From assembly GCA_943788165.1 (NCBI GenBank), contig CALSPF010000001.1, positions 889,248 through 953,247 of the forward strand: a stretch of DNA of 64,000 nucleotides, written 5' to 3'. Source of the DNA: an uncultured Flavobacteriaceae bacterium (lineage in GTDB: Bacteria; Bacteroidota; Bacteroidia; Flavobacteriales; Flavobacteriaceae). This document shows positions 44,790 through 55,797 of the stretch, one piece after another. Within the stretch, counting starts at the first letter, position 1. Each line of letters starts with the position of its first letter. A program made the position numbers and the translations under genes. The notes under the pieces were generated by a model. The model made no database searches. It was not told where the DNA came from and saw only the letters and a list, made by a program, of their open reading frames with translations.

Positions 44790-45737
44790 TTACTTATACC
44801 CCAAGTAGGCAAGTATATTATTTTCGATACGGGACTCAATTTGCGAAACTTCTGCCTTAATGAATGTTTTCCCCGTGATGTTTTCATACAATTCAATGTA
44901 TCGATTGGATACTTCTTCTATGTAAGCATCGGACATTTCGGGAACAACTTGCCCCTCTAGGCCTTGAAATCCATTTTCGATAAGCCATTGACGCACAAAC
45001 TCTTTAGAGAGTTGTTTCTGGGGCTCCTTTGTCGCTTGGCGATCTTCATAGCCATCTGCGTAAAAATAACGAGAAGAATCTGGCGTGTGAATTTCGTCAA
45101 TTAGAAGAATGGTTCCATCTTCTGTTTTGCCGAATTCATATTTTGTATCTACCAAGATCAATCCTTTAGCGGCAGCTAAATCTGTGCCTCGTTGAAACAA
45201 AGCCCGTGTATAGGCTTCCAATTGAATGTAATCCTCTTCAGAGACAATCCCCTGACGAGTGATTTCTTCACGTGAAATATCTTCATCATGGCCTTCTTCT
45301 GCTTTTGTTGCTGGGGTAATAATTGGGGAAGGAAAGGCATCGTTTTCTATCATTCCATCGGGCATAGCAACACCGCATAACAATCGTTTCCCTGCTTTGT
45401 ACTCACGTGCAGCATGACCAGACATATATCCACGTATTACCATCTCCACTTTGAAAGGTTCGCAACGTTGACCAATAGAAACTGAGGGATCTGGTGTAGA
45501 TTTTAGCCAATTGGGAACAATATCGCTGGTTGCCTCCAACATTTGTGTTGCAATTTGATTCAAGATTTGGCCTTTGTAGGGAATTCCTTTGGGCATTACA
45601 ACATCAAAAGCAGAGAGGCGGTCTGTAGCAATCATGACCAATGTATCATTTTCGAGGGAAATTACTTCCCGCACTTTCCCTGTGTACTTGGTTAGCTGTC
45701 CGGGAAGAGTAAAACTAGTTGATAAAAGCGTATTCAT
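44790..45737 (-). CDS. purC: Phosphoribosylaminoimidazole-succinocarboxamide synthase
   Basis: A 315-residue SAICAR synthase of de novo purine synthesis. Family motifs include [60 protein letters not shown] and [20 protein letters not shown]. It is the last gene of the phoH-purC pair and follows phoH without a gap. The length is that of the longer bacterial/eukaryotic type. Confidence 0.95.
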   Translation of the reverse strand: MNTLLSTSFTLPGQLTKYTGKVREVISLENDTLVMIATDRLSAFDVVMPKGIPYKGQILNQIATQMLEATSDIVPNWLKSTPDPSVSIGQRCEPFKVEMVIRGYMSGHAAREYKAGKRLLCGVAMPDGMIENDAFPSPIITPATKAEEGHDEDISREEITRQGIVSEEDYIQLEAYTRALFQRGTDLAAAKGLILVDTKYEFGKTEDGTILLIDEIHTPDSSRYFYADGYEDRQATKEPQKQLSKEFVRQWLIENGFQGLEGQVVPEMSDAYIEEVSNRYIELYENITGKTFIKAEVSQIESRIENNILAYLGYK

Positions 45738-46690
45738 TTAATTTTGGTGTTCTATTGTTTTATATGCGTTGATAACTTTTTTAACTAATCGATGACGGAT
45801 TACATCTCTGTCGTCAAGGAATAACATACCAATTCCATTGGTTTCTTTTAATATCAGAAGTGCTTCTTTTAATCCCGATGTCACCCTGCGGGGGAGGTCA
45901 ATTTGACCTGGATCACCAGTTATGATAAACTTTGCGTTTGGCCCCATTCGGGTTAAAAACATTTTCATTTGAGCATGTGTCGTGTTTTGCGCTTCATCTA
46001 AAATAACAAAAGCATTGTCAAGCGTTCTACCGCGCATAAAGGCTAAGGGGGCTATTTGAATCGTCCCCTTTTCAACAAACGAAGCCAATCGTTCGCAGGA
46101 ATCATATCACGAAGAGCGTCGTACAAGGGCTGCATGTAGGGGTCTAACTTTTCTTTCATATCACCAGGTAAAAACCCTAAATTCTCTCCTGCTTCAACAG
46201 CAGGACGCGTTAAAATGATTCTTTTAACTTGCTTTTCTTTCAATGCTTTAACAGCTAAGGCAACACTTGTATAGGTTTTTCCGGTTCCAGCTGGACCAAT
46301 GGCAAAAACCATGTCATTCTTTTTACTTAACTCAACCAAGCGCTGTTGATTGTGCGTCTTGGCTTTGATGGTTCTTCCACCAATTCCATGCAGAATAAAC
46401 GATTCTTTATCGTTGGTTGGTTCATAATCTTTCGAACCATCTGAGCATAAAATAAGTTCTATGGTGGTACTATCGAGGGAATTGAATTTTCCAAAGTGTG
46501 CGACCAACATATCTACACGCTTTTCAAACACCTCTAAAATCTCTTCTTCTCCTAACGCTTTGATTTTATTTCCGCGTGCAATTATCTTAAGCTTAGGGAA
46601 ATAGCTGCGCAACTGCTCAATTGTTTTGTTCTGTTCTCCAAAAAACGCTTGCGGATTAACTTCACTGAGTTCAATTTCGATTTCGTTCAA
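45738..46690 (-). pseudogene. phoH: PhoH-family ATPase, single frameshift
   Basis: A PhoH/YbeZ-type P-loop ATPase of about 318 residues. The first part (46052-46690) has a TTG start (MNEIEIELSEVNPQAFFG) and the Walker A motif in FAIGPAGTGKTYTSVALAVK near residue 133. TRPAVEAGENLGFLPGDMKE is intact. A missing base near 46077 shifts the frame after IPANDW. The restored continuation is [20 protein letters not shown], then [20 protein letters not shown] (Walker B) and [20 protein letters not shown]. PhoH is linked to RNA metabolism. The damage may be sequence error. Confidence 0.88.
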
Positions 46691-46725
46691 TATCGTTTTG
46701 ATTAAAGATTATACGTTCAGTTTCG

Positions 46726-46733
46726 TAAGTTTG
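46726..46733 (+). promoter_or_regulatory. -7 element (TAAGTTTG) of the SAM hydrolase gene
   Basis: An exact TAnnTTTG match on the plus strand, 52 bp upstream of ATG 46786. It lies four bases from the minus-strand element that drives phoH. Confidence 0.4.
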
Positions 46734-46737
46734 TAGT

Positions 46738-46745
46738 CAAAATTA
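46738..46745 (-). promoter_or_regulatory. -7 element (TAATTTTG) of phoH-purC
   Basis: An exact TAnnTTTG match on the minus strand, 47 bp upstream of the phoH start, nearly back-to-back with the plus-strand element. Confidence 0.4.
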
Positions 46746-46785
46746 CGTTTTTCGTTTCAATCTAATCTCAAATAAAAACAACTTT

Positions 46786-47616
46786 ATGTCGATAATTACC
46801 TTGACTACCGATTTTGGGCATAAAGATTATTTTGTTTCCGTAATCAAAGCCGCACTTCTTCAAGAAGCACCTTTGTCGATGATTATTGACATCTCCCACG
46901 AGATTAGTCCATTCAATCATACCGAAGCGGCTTACATTCTTAAAAATGCTTTCGCCAATTTTCCCAAAGGCACTATTCATATCGTTGGAGTAGATTCTGA
47001 ACTCACACCAGAAAACCAACATGTGGTTATGCTATACAACGGACACTTCTTTATTGGAGCAAACAACGGTATCTTTGCCCTGATTATTGAAGAAATGAAA
47101 TATGAGCGGATTGGCGAAATTAACATCCATAATTCAATTGTTTCAACTTTTCCAGTACTCGATGTTTTTGTCAAGGTTGCTGCTCACTTAGCGCGAAACG
47201 GAAATATGGATGTAGTGGCAAAACCAATGGAGAAACTGAAGGAGGTTGTTGCAATTCGCCCCGTAATCAATGAAGCAAAAACACAGCTGATTGGAAGTGT
47301 CATTTATATCGATAATTTCGGTAATGTAGTCACCAATATCCGTAAAAAAGAGTTTTTAGAAGTCCGTAAGACGCGTCCGTTTACAATTTCAGTTCAAACC
47401 GTTAAGTTTAATAGCATCTACAATTCATATACGGAAGCTATAAATTTTGAAATACCGCGAAAAAATCGAGAAGAAGAGGGGAAAAAAATTGCCTTGTGGA
47501 ATGCCGCTGGACATTTAGAACTTTCTATATATAAGAGTAATCCCTCCAAAGTGGGGAGCGCCAAAAGTTTATTTGGTGTAGATTTTAGAACATCCATAAC
47601 CATTGAATTTGAATAA
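46786..47616 (+). CDS. SAM hydroxide adenosyltransferase (DUF62)
   Basis: A 276-residue S-adenosyl-L-methionine hydrolase, which cleaves SAM to adenosine and methionine and is related to bacterial fluorinases. IITLTTDFGHKDYFVSVIKA at the N-terminus contains the conserved aspartate, IIDISHEISPFNHTEAAYIL follows, and IYIDNFGNVVTNIRKKEF carries the C-terminal conserved Asp and Asn. The gene precedes gldF by two bases, so it is likely in the same transcript. Its link to gliding genes is positional only. Confidence 0.92.
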   Translation: MSIITLTTDFGHKDYFVSVIKAALLQEAPLSMIIDISHEISPFNHTEAAYILKNAFANFPKGTIHIVGVDSELTPENQHVVMLYNGHFFIGANNGIFALIIEEMKYERIGEINIHNSIVSTFPVLDVFVKVAAHLARNGNMDVVAKPMEKLKEVVAIRPVINEAKTQLIGSVIYIDNFGNVVTNIRKKEFLEVRKTRPFTISVQTVKFNSIYNSYTEAINFEIPRKNREEEGKKIALWNAAGHLELSIYKSNPSKVGSAKSLFGVDFRTSITIEFE

Positions 47617-47617
47617 T

Positions 47618-48350
47618 ATGTGGACGATTTTTAAGCGGGAATTTGCCAGTATGTTCTGCAGTCCCTTGGGCTATTCATTGCTAGGCAGTTTTTTATTATT
47701 CAATGGACTGTTGCTATGGGTTTTCCCTTCGGCTTGGAATATTTTGGACGCTGGTTTTGGGGACCTAAATCTTTTCTTTGAACTCAATCCCTGGTTGTTG
47801 ATCTTCCTCCTCCCCGCTTTGGGAATGAAATCTTTTTCAGAAGAAATTAAATTGGGAACACTAGAACTACTCCTCACCAAACCCCTGACAAAAATTGAAT
47901 TGATTTTAGGGAAATTTTTCGCCATTATGTTTCTACTTCTTCTTGGCCTTAGTGTAAGTCTTTTGTACCTGTACCTTATTAGCAATGTTTTACTACCCAA
48001 CCAACACATTGATTATGGTGTATATATTGGTTCCTTAGTTGGACTCATCCTTTTGTCCATGGCTTTGGCAGCCATCAGCCTTTGGTCTTCTACCTTGGTT
48101 GACAGCCCCTTCTCTGCTTTTTTAATCGCTGTTTTTTGTTAGCGTATTTCACTTTTATGGCTGGCAGCAATTGGCTTTACTTTTTTCCGATTTCAACAGC
48201 TACACATTCATTAAAAGTATTTCGTTACAGCATCATTATGCAGAATTGAATAAAGGCGTATTGCGCTTATCCAACATGTTGTATTTCTTTTTGCAAACCG
48301 CATTTTTCGTCTACTGGACCTTACTTAATCTTGAAAAAAGAAGTCGATGA
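47618..48350 (+). pseudogene. gldF: Gliding motility ABC transporter permease GldF, single frameshift
   Basis: An ABC-2-type membrane permease required with GldA and GldG for gliding in Flavobacterium. The first part (from ATG 47618) has the family start MWTIFKREFASMFCSPLGYS, SEEIKLGTLELLLTKPLTKI and four hydrophobic helices. The frame breaks near 48131-48136 in a T run; removing one T restores VFHFYGWQQLALLFSDFNSY and a C-terminal tail ending LLNLEKRSR at 48350. That stop overlaps gldG by ATGA. The ATPase GldA is not in the window. The break may be sequence error. Confidence 0.88.
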
Positions 48351-50014
48351 AAAAAATCAAACATCGTAATGCATTGATTATTTTCCTTATCGGGATTGCA
48401 CTGTTTATGAAAGGAATTTCGGCAATTGACATACAGTGGGATTTAACTAACGACAAACACTACACGCTCTCCGATAATACCATCAAAATTATAGAAGAAC
48501 TGGAGAATCCTATCATAATTGAAGTATTACTAGGAGGCGATTTACCGCCAAATTACCAGCGTTTGCGCAGTGAGTTAACAGTTGTTTTAAACCAATTATC
48601 ACGTCTTAATACCTTTGTCCAATTTGACTTTGTCGATCCGTTTGCCGATAACGCAAACACCGAACAGACCATTAAAGATCTATACAATTATGGTTTAAAT
48701 CCAGAAGTCGAAATAGACCAAGAAAACCAATCTACTGCTCAAACAGTTGTGGTGCCATGGCTGATTCTCAACATGGACAACAAATCCTCTCGTGTTCCTT
48801 TACTTCAAAAAAACTTAGGTGACACAGCAGAGTTACGCATGGAACAATCCATTCAGCAATTGGAATACAATATTCTTGATGGGATACACAAGTTGTTGAT
48901 CAAAAAGAAAAAGCGGATTGCCATCATCAAATCACACGGAACATCTGAGGATGCAAAATTATTGAGTTTCTTACAAGGCCTTCAGCCCTATTACAATCTT
49001 GCGCCTTTTGATCTAAAAGCATTTCCAGCTGCGCCCGAAAAAACCTTAGAAAATTTAAATCGATTTGACCTTCTTGTTGTTTCTAATCCAAAAGCGGCTT
49101 TCTCGAATGAAGAAAAGTATATTTTCGATCAATACACCCGTCAAGGAGGAAGCAGTCTTTTCTTCATTGATCCTGTTGCTGTTGCCCAAGATAGTTTGTT
49201 TATTCTTCAAGGCAATGCAGTTGTTTACCCAATAAACCTTGAGCTAGATGAACTTTTTTTTAAATATGGTGTTCGTCTAAACAAAGACATTATCACAGAC
49301 CTCTACAGCGCTCCAATTGTCTTGGCACAGGGAGAAAATGCTTCTTCAGAATACAAACCCTATCCATGGGTATATCACCCATTGGTGCAGCCCACTGGAA
49401 ATCATCCAATTGGAAGTGCAATTGGCAATGTGCAACATCGTTTTACCAGTTCTATAGACACCTTAGAGAATGCCCTTAAGAAAACGATCCTGCTGTCTAG
49501 CTCTAACCGTTCCAAGCGAAAAACACCCCCATTTATTATAGAATTAAAAGAAGCTACGCAACCCTTGAAACCCTCGGCCTTTAATGAAGATGGGATGATG
49601 ACAGCCGTATTATTGGAAGGAGAATTTCCTTCTCTTTTTGCCAATAGAATTGCACCATTTTCATGGAGTTCACCTTCAACTTCGAAACCAGCTAGAATGG
49701 CGCTGTTCTCTGATGGGAACATTGCCGAGAATCAGCTAAACAGTGGAGAGCCTTTGGAATTAGGTTATGACAAGTGGACCAATAATTTATATGCCAACAA
49801 AAGCTATTTACACAACACAGTACACTACCTTATTGGGGAAGAAGAACGCCTTGATCTTCGCACCAAGGACATTCAACTTGCCTTTTTAGACACTATTCTA
49901 CTGAATAAAAAAGGCACCGCTTTACGCTATACCGCTTCTCTTCTACCTTTGATTCTCTTGGGGCTATTATTCCTGTTTGTTTTTGTTAGAAGAAAACAGC
50001 ATTTTCGTCAATAA
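48347..50014 (+). CDS. gldG: Gliding motility protein GldG
   Basis: A 555-residue membrane protein that works with GldF and GldA. It has an N-terminal transmembrane helix (ALIIFLIGIALFMKGISAID), a large periplasmic domain (VVVPWLILNMDNKSSRVPLL, IKSHGTSEDAKLLSFLQGL) and a C-terminal helix (LLPLILLGLLFLFVFV). It belongs to the auxiliary ABC-2 domain family. The DITWDLTNDKHYTLS-type start sequence is diagnostic. It overlaps gldF by ATGA. Confidence 0.93.
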   Translation: MKKIKHRNALIIFLIGIALFMKGISAIDIQWDLTNDKHYTLSDNTIKIIEELENPIIIEVLLGGDLPPNYQRLRSELTVVLNQLSRLNTFVQFDFVDPFADNANTEQTIKDLYNYGLNPEVEIDQENQSTAQTVVVPWLILNMDNKSSRVPLLQKNLGDTAELRMEQSIQQLEYNILDGIHKLLIKKKKRIAIIKSHGTSEDAKLLSFLQGLQPYYNLAPFDLKAFPAAPEKTLENLNRFDLLVVSNPKAAFSNEEKYIFDQYTRQGGSSLFFIDPVAVAQDSLFILQGNAVVYPINLELDELFFKYGVRLNKDIITDLYSAPIVLAQGENASSEYKPYPWVYHPLVQPTGNHPIGSAIGNVQHRFTSSIDTLENALKKTILLSSSNRSKRKTPPFIIELKEATQPLKPSAFNEDGMMTAVLLEGEFPSLFANRIAPFSWSSPSTSKPARMALFSDGNIAENQLNSGEPLELGYDKWTNNLYANKSYLHNTVHYLIGEEERLDLRTKDIQLAFLDTILLNKKGTALRYTASLLPLILLGLLFLFVFVRRKQHFRQ

Positions 50015-50053
50015 CTTTTCATAAGTTTCTTTTTACATTGCTGCCTTTTCAGA

Positions 50054-50061
50054 TATATTTG
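50054..50061 (+). promoter_or_regulatory. -7 element (TATATTTG) of dnaN
   Basis: An exact TAnnTTTG match 20 bp before the dnaN start codon. Confidence 0.5.
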
Positions 50062-50081
50062 GAATAATAAATAACAATCCC

Positions 50082-51195
50082 ATGAAATTCATTGTCTCAA
50101 GTAGTCAATTATTAAAGCAATTACAAGTATTAGGGGGAATAATCAACACCTCAAATACGCTCCCCATACTCGATAACTTCTTGTTTGAGCTCAATCAAGA
50201 CCGACTCACTATCACAGCTTCAGACCTAGAAAACTAGCATGTCTGCAAGCATTACTGTAGAATCTACCTCAACCGGTAATATTGCAGTTCCCGCTCGTTT
50301 GTTGTTGGATACCTTAAAAACTTTTCCAGAACAACCCCTCACCTTTTCTGCAGAAAACAACATTGAAATTAGTGCAAACAATGGAAAATACAGTCTTGCC
50401 TATTTAGCAGGAAACGAATTTCCTAAAGCGGTTCACATTAAAGACCCAAGCAAGACTGTAATTATGGGAGATACACTCGCCAATGCGATCAATACCACCC
50501 TTTTTGCTTCTGGAAACGATGATCTTCGCCCTGTAATGAGTGGTGTCTTTTTTCAGTTCTCTACCGAAGGGCTCACCTTTGTTGCTACAGATGCACACAA
50601 GCTCGTTAAATACACCCGTTCAGATGTTACTGCTTCGGGAACTGCAGAATTCATTATGCCCAAAAAGGCATTGCAAATTCTCAAAGGAATCTTACAAGGA
50701 AACGAAGAGGATATTAATATAGAGTACAATGAAACCAATGCACAGTTTTCTTTTGGATCAACTACACTAAGCTGTCGATTAATTGAAGGGAAATACCCTA
50801 ACTACGAAGCCGTAATTCCAAAAGAGAACCCCAACGTATTGACCATTCACCGAGAAACATTACTCAACTCTTTACGTCGTGTTAGTATTTTCTCTAACAA
50901 GACCACTCACCAAATACGTTTAAAAATTGCTGGAGCTGAACTGAACATCTCTGCTGAAGATTACGACTTTAGCAACAAGGCTGAAGAACGTTTAAGTTGT
51001 AGTTACGCTGGAGATGATCTTCAAATTGGGTTTAACTCGCGCTTTTTAATCGAAATGCTCAACAACCTTGGGGCGGAGGAAATCTCCTTGGCCATGTCCA
51101 TGCCCAATAGAGCCGGTATCATTACTCCCCTCGACGGCATTGAAGAAGGAGAACAGGTTACCATGTTGGTGATGCCAGTGATGTTGAATGATTAA
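50082..51195 (+). pseudogene. dnaN: DNA polymerase III beta subunit (sliding clamp), single frameshift
   Basis: The replication processivity clamp, about 370 residues. ATG 50082 starts MKFIVSSSQLLKQLQVLGGI, with NTLPILDNFLFELNQDRLTI then following. After DLEN the frame meets TAG 50235-50237; one extra A near 50232 explains this, since removing it gives LETSMSASITVESTSTGNIA. The remainder (50239-51195) shows FLFAGNEFPKA-like domain 2 and the C-terminal VTMLVMPVMLND. The clamp is essential and normally single copy, so sequence error is the best explanation. A terminator follows. Confidence 0.92.
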
Positions 51196-51217
51196 TCTCA
51201 ACTTAAAGTTATACCAT

Positions 51218-51247
51218 AAAAAAAGCCGCTCTGAAAGCGCCTTTTTT
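51218..51247. terminator. Bidirectional intrinsic terminator between dnaN and capB-like gene
   Basis: An A run, GCCGCT, loop CTGA, AGCGCC and a T run form a hairpin with one C-C mismatch. It lies between two convergent genes and can serve both. Confidence 0.75.
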
Positions 51248-51264
51248 GTGCATTATTTATAAAA

Positions 51265-52516
51265 TTACGTCACCGTTATCGCAGCAGACATACGTTTGTA
51301 AATTCCTTTTTCCAATTTTTCACGAATCGCAGAAAATGCATCGAGGGTAATCGAAACGTCTTCCATATTATGGGAAGCAGTTGGTATTAAACGCAACAAT
51401 ATTAGTCCTTTAGGAACAACTGGGGTAAACAACAATCGAACAAAATATTCCGTAATTTTCCCGTAAGTCTTTGACCAGAACCATGGCTTCAGGAATACTC
51501 CCTTTCAAATACACAGGGGTAACACAACTCTGGGTAGTTCCAATATCAAAACCTCGCTCTTTTAATCCATTTTGAAGTGCGTTTACATTGTCCCACAATT
51601 TGGCCTTAAATTCTGGACGATTGCGTAACATATCTAATCTCTTCAATGCCCCTTCAACCAATACAGATTGTAAGGATTTCGCAAACATTTGCGAGCGCAT
51701 ATTGTACTTCAGGTAATCGATAATTTCTTTATCTGCAGCAATAAATGCCCCAGTAGAGGCCATAGATTTTGCGAAAGTGGCAAAATAAACATCAATATCA
51801 TCTTGAATGCCTTGTTCTTCTCCTGCTCCTGCACCTCTTGCACCCAAGGTTCCAAAACCATGCGCATCATCCACTAAAAAACGGAAGCTAAACTTTTCTT
51901 TCAGGGCAACAATTTCTTTTAAACGACCTTGCTCTCCCCGCATTCCAAAGACACCTTCAGAAATCACAAGAATACCTCCACCGGTTTGCTCAGTCATTTT
52001 AGTGGCTCTTTCAAGGTTTTTCTCCAGGCTTTCAATGTCATTGTGCTGATAAGTAAAGCGTTTTCCTGGATGAAGACGTACGCCGTCAATAATACAAGCA
52101 TGTGCATCTACATCGTAAACAATCACGTCATTTTTTGACACCAGTGTATCGATGGTGGAAAGTATTCCTTGGTAGCCAAAATTAAGTACATAAGCAGATT
52201 CTTTTTCTACAAACTCGGCCAACTCACGCTCCAATTGCTCGTGCAAATCTGTATGACCAGACATCATTCTAGCTCCCATGGGATGTGCAGATCCATATTT
52301 GGCTGCAGCATCTACATCAGCTTTTCTAACTTCGGGTTGGTTTGCAAGACCTAGGTAATCGTTTACACTCCAGGTAATCACTTCCTTACCGTTAAATTTC
52401 ATTCGGTTAGAAATGGGTCCTTCTAGTTTTGGAAATACAAAATATCCTTCGGCAACCGAAGCCCATTTACCCAAAGGTCCCTTATTTTCTAATATACGCT
52501 CAAATATGTCTCTCAT
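51265..52516 (-). CDS. Alpha-oxoamine synthase-type enzyme (cysteate acyltransferase-like), frameshifted near C-terminus
   Basis: A PLP enzyme of about 417 residues of the serine palmitoyltransferase/KBL/BioF family. Motifs are VNDYLGLANQPEVRKADVDA, HPMGARMMSGHTDLHEQLER, VDDAHGFGTLGARGAGAGEE and the PLP-lysine segment YFATFAKSMASTGAFIAADK. One extra C near 51422 moves the stop from 51265 to 51410; corrected, the tail is VVPKGLILLRLIPTASHNME. It pairs with a cysteine-synthase-like gene upstream, so it could be the cysteate-fatty acyl condensing enzyme of capnine (sulfonolipid) synthesis (capB-like) rather than a glycine or serine enzyme. Substrate preference cannot be read directly. Confidence 0.75.
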
Positions 52517-52547
52517 CTACATTTTTCTTTCTTCGTGGATTCTACTT

Positions 52548-53588
52548 CTATTGAATAAATTCTACTTTATTTGGTTCTTCTGCATGATCGGAATCAAAGA
52601 AGCCTTGGTCTTTCATCCATTTATCACTGTAAATTTTACTCATGTAACGTGAGCCATGATCTGGGAAGATGGCCACAACATTACTGTTTTCATCAAATTC
52701 GCCTTCTTCACTCAATTGCTTTATTGCTTGAACTACTGCACCGCAAGTATAGCCCACAAACATCCCTTCTTTTCTGGTGATGTATCGAGCCATATGTGCA
52801 CTCTCTTCGTCAGTAACTTTTATAAACTTATCAATTACGTCAAAATTTGTAGCAGTTGGAATAAGGTTTTTACCCAATCCTTCTATCCTGTATGGATATA
52901 TTTCTTTTGGGTCTAACTCATGTGTTTCGTGGTATTTTTTTAAAACAGAACCATAGGCGTCAACACCAATTATACGAACGGCTGGGTTTTGTTCTTTGAG
53001 GTAACGTGCACAACCAGAAATTGTTCCTCCAGTTCCACTACAAGCAATAAGGTGGGTGATTTTACCACTGGTCTGTTTCCATATTTCAGGACCGGTTGAA
53101 TAGTAATGTGCATCTGCGTTCAGCGAATTAAAATACTGATTGATGTATATTGAATTATTCGTTTCGGCATGAATTCTTTTGGCAACCTGATAATAGGAAC
53201 GTGGATCGTCTGCTTTTACATTTGCAGGACAAACGTATACCTTAGCCCCCATTGAACGGAGCATGTTTATTTTATCTTCAGACGACTTAGAGCTTACGGC
53301 AAGTATGCATTCGTAGCCCTTAATCATGGAAACCATGGCCAAACTGAAACCAGTATTTCCTGAGGTGGTTTCAATAATGGTTGTATTTTCTTGAATTAGC
53401 CCTTGTCGCTCGGCTTCGTTAACAATGTGAAGTGCAATGCGGTCTTTATTAGAATGTCCTGGATTATAGGCCTCCCACTTTGCAAAAAAATCGCCTTTGA
53501 AGTTTTCAACCACCTTATTCAACTCAATAAGAGGTGTGTCACCTATTAGGGATAGTAAGTTGGGGTAGGAATCAAATCCAGGCTTCAT
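52548..53588 (-). CDS. Cysteine synthase-like PLP enzyme (cysteate synthase candidate)
   Basis: A 346-residue fold-type II PLP protein. The PLP-lysine motif is [13 protein letters not shown] near residue 45, the substrate loop is [16 protein letters not shown] near residue 75, and the phosphate loop is [20 protein letters not shown]. The GHSNKDR lysine motif differs from the usual G.S.KDR of CysK. It is 31 bp upstream of an alpha-oxoamine synthase-type gene in the same direction, like the capnine-synthesis pair described in Capnocytophaga-type gliders. If so it makes L-cysteate from O-phosphoserine and sulfite. This assignment is inference from family and context. Confidence 0.72.
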   Translation of the reverse strand: MKPGFDSYPNLLSLIGDTPLIELNKVVENFKGDFFAKWEAYNPGHSNKDRIALHIVNEAERQGLIQENTTIIETTSGNTGFSLAMVSMIKGYECILAVSSKSSEDKINMLRSMGAKVYVCPANVKADDPRSYYQVAKRIHAETNNSIYINQYFNSLNADAHYYSTGPEIWKQTSGKITHLIACSGTGGTISGCARYLKEQNPAVRIIGVDAYGSVLKKYHETHELDPKEIYPYRIEGLGKNLIPTATNFDVIDKFIKVTDEESAHMARYITRKEGMFVGYTCGAVVQAIKQLSEEGEFDENSNVVAIFPDHGSRYMSKIYSDKWMKDQGFFDSDHAEEPNKVEFIQ

Positions 53589-53613
53589 ATTGTGGTGTTT
53601 TTTAAAAACAGTT

Positions 53614-53621
53614 CAAATTTA
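53614..53621 (-). promoter_or_regulatory. -7 element (TAAATTTG) of the capA-like gene
   Basis: An exact TAnnTTTG match 25 bp before the start codon, located just upstream of the preceding gene's stop region. Confidence 0.45.
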
Positions 53622-53632
53622 ATGAAAAAAAA

Positions 53633-55791
53633 TTAGTTTTTACTGTTTTCCAAAGCGAGGAGAAAAGCATATTTCTTGGCAGTTTCCTTTAAGGCATCAA
53701 AGCGACCAGAGGCTCCCCCGTGACCAGCACTCATGTTGGTGTCTAGAAAAAGTACAGTTTCATCTTTTTATTTAAACGAAGACGCGCTACCCACTTTGCA
53801 GGTTCCCAATATTGTACTTGAGAGTCATGCAGGCCAGTTGTCACCAATAAATTAGGATAGGCTTGTTCTTTTATATTGTCATAGGGTGAATATGATTTCA
53901 TATAATCATAGTAGGGCTTGTCGTTCGGATTGCCCCATTCATCATATTCACTTGTGGTTAAGGGAATTGTATCGTCTAACATGGTGGTAACTACATCCAC
54001 AAATGGAACAGCCGCAATAACTCCGTTATAAAGCTCTGGAGCATCATTTACAATAACACCCATCAACAAGCCTCCGGCAGAACCTCCATAGGCATACAAA
54101 TGATTCGCTGAGGTCAATCCTTCGCCAATTAAATGCTTAGAGCAATCGATAAAATCTGTGAAGGTATTTTTCTTTTGCAACATTTTACCGCTGTCATACC
54201 ATTTTCTACCGAGGTACTCTCCTCCACGTACATGCGCAATGGCAAAGGCAAAACCTCTGTCCAACAAGCTAAAACGTGTACTCGAAAAGCCAGGATCTAT
54301 TGTAGAACCATAGGAACCATAAGCATACTGCAAAATTGGTGTTCTCTGACTTAGGGGCGTATCTTTATGGTACACCAACGAAATTGGAATCATTGTTCCA
54401 TCTGCTGCGGGTGCCCAAAGTCGTTTAGAGATGTAATTCAATTTGTCAAACTTTCCTCCCAAGACCTCTTGTTCTTTTAAAACAAATTGCTCCTTCGTTG
54501 CCATGTCGTATTCAATTACAGAACTTGGTGTAGTCATTGAATTATAAACATAGCGAAGTTTTGTTGTATTGAAAGCAATATTGGTAGAAGTATAAACGGT
54601 GTATGCTTCACCTTCAAGCGGTAAATAATAGTCTTCAGTTCCATCCCATCGTTGTATACGAACTTTAGCTAAACCATTTTCACGCTCAGTTATCACCCAA
54701 TAATCATTGAACAATTCCATGTCTTCCAACAAGACTGAAGGTCTATGGGGGAGCACCTCTATCCAGTTGTCTTTTGACGTTGCTACAACAGGCGTTTTCA
54801 TGAGTTTATAATTCTCTGCCTTGTCTGCATTGGTGAAAATATAAAAATGATCTCCATAGTGAGATATGCTGTACTCTAGGTTTGGGGTACGCTTTTGAAT
54901 AACAGTAAACTTTTCAAGAGGCTTGTTTGCATCAAGATAATGGTACTCGGATGTCAGCGTGCTGTAGGAGCCAATAAAAATATACTCCTCAGACTTTGAT
55001 CCAGAAACAAAGGTAGAATAGGTTTCGTCTTTCTCTTCAAAAACGACCTCACTCTCAGCCAGAAGATCATTCATAGAATGACGATATATAGCTTCAGATC
55101 GCAGTGTTGTTGGATTTTTCTTGGTAAAGAAAAAGTGAGTGTTATCATTTGCCCAAACACTACTTCCTGTGGTGTTCTCAATTGAAGTGTCAAAAATTTC
55201 ACCACTAATTAAATCTTTTACTTTCAATACATATTGACGTCTAGAGACCGTATCGATGCCAACGATTGCTTTGGTATTGTCTGGACTAATGTTGATGCCT
55301 ACCAAACGAAAGTAATCATGCCCCTTGGCCATTTCATTGCAGTCAAATAGGATTTCTTCTGCTGCGTCAAGGCGATCTTTTTTTCGTGTGTATATGGGGT
55401 AATCCTGCCCTTTTTCAAATCGAGTAATGTACCAATAGCCATTGTAAAAGTAGGGCACAGAATTATCTTCTTCTTTGATACGACCCTTCATCTCCTCAAA
55501 AAGGTCATTTTGAAGCGGTACAAGATGCTTTGTCGATTTTTGGTAGTAATCATTTTCGCGTTCCAAATAATCAATTACTTCGGGGTTTTCGCGTTCTTTC
55601 AACCAAAAAAACGGATCCATTCGAATATCATCATGGATGTTATGTTGATACGGTTTTTGATCCGCTAAAGGAGGTGTTAGTGTTTTGTCTGGTTTCATTT
55701 CTGGAGATGTATTACAAGCCAATAGTAATATTGGCAAGCACAAAAGTAAGTGTCTCCGTTGAGTTGGTGAAATTGAGGAAGTAAAAAGCAT
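53633..55791 (-). CDS. Prolyl oligopeptidase family S9 lipoprotein, frameshifted at the 3' end
   Basis: About 719 residues with a lipoprotein signal (LLLCLPILLLACNTSPEM). The N-terminal seven-bladed propeller is followed by the alpha/beta hydrolase domain. The catalytic serine is in LYAYGGSAGGLLMGVIVNDA near residue 565, and the aspartate is in LLVTTGLHDSQVQYWEPAKW. The frame breaks near 53765: uncorrected it stops at 53743. One missing A restores DETVLFLDTNMSAGHGGASG, which carries the catalytic histidine, and a stop at 53633. The family cleaves short peptides after basic or prolyl residues. Confidence 0.88.
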
Positions 55792-55797
55792 GACGAT

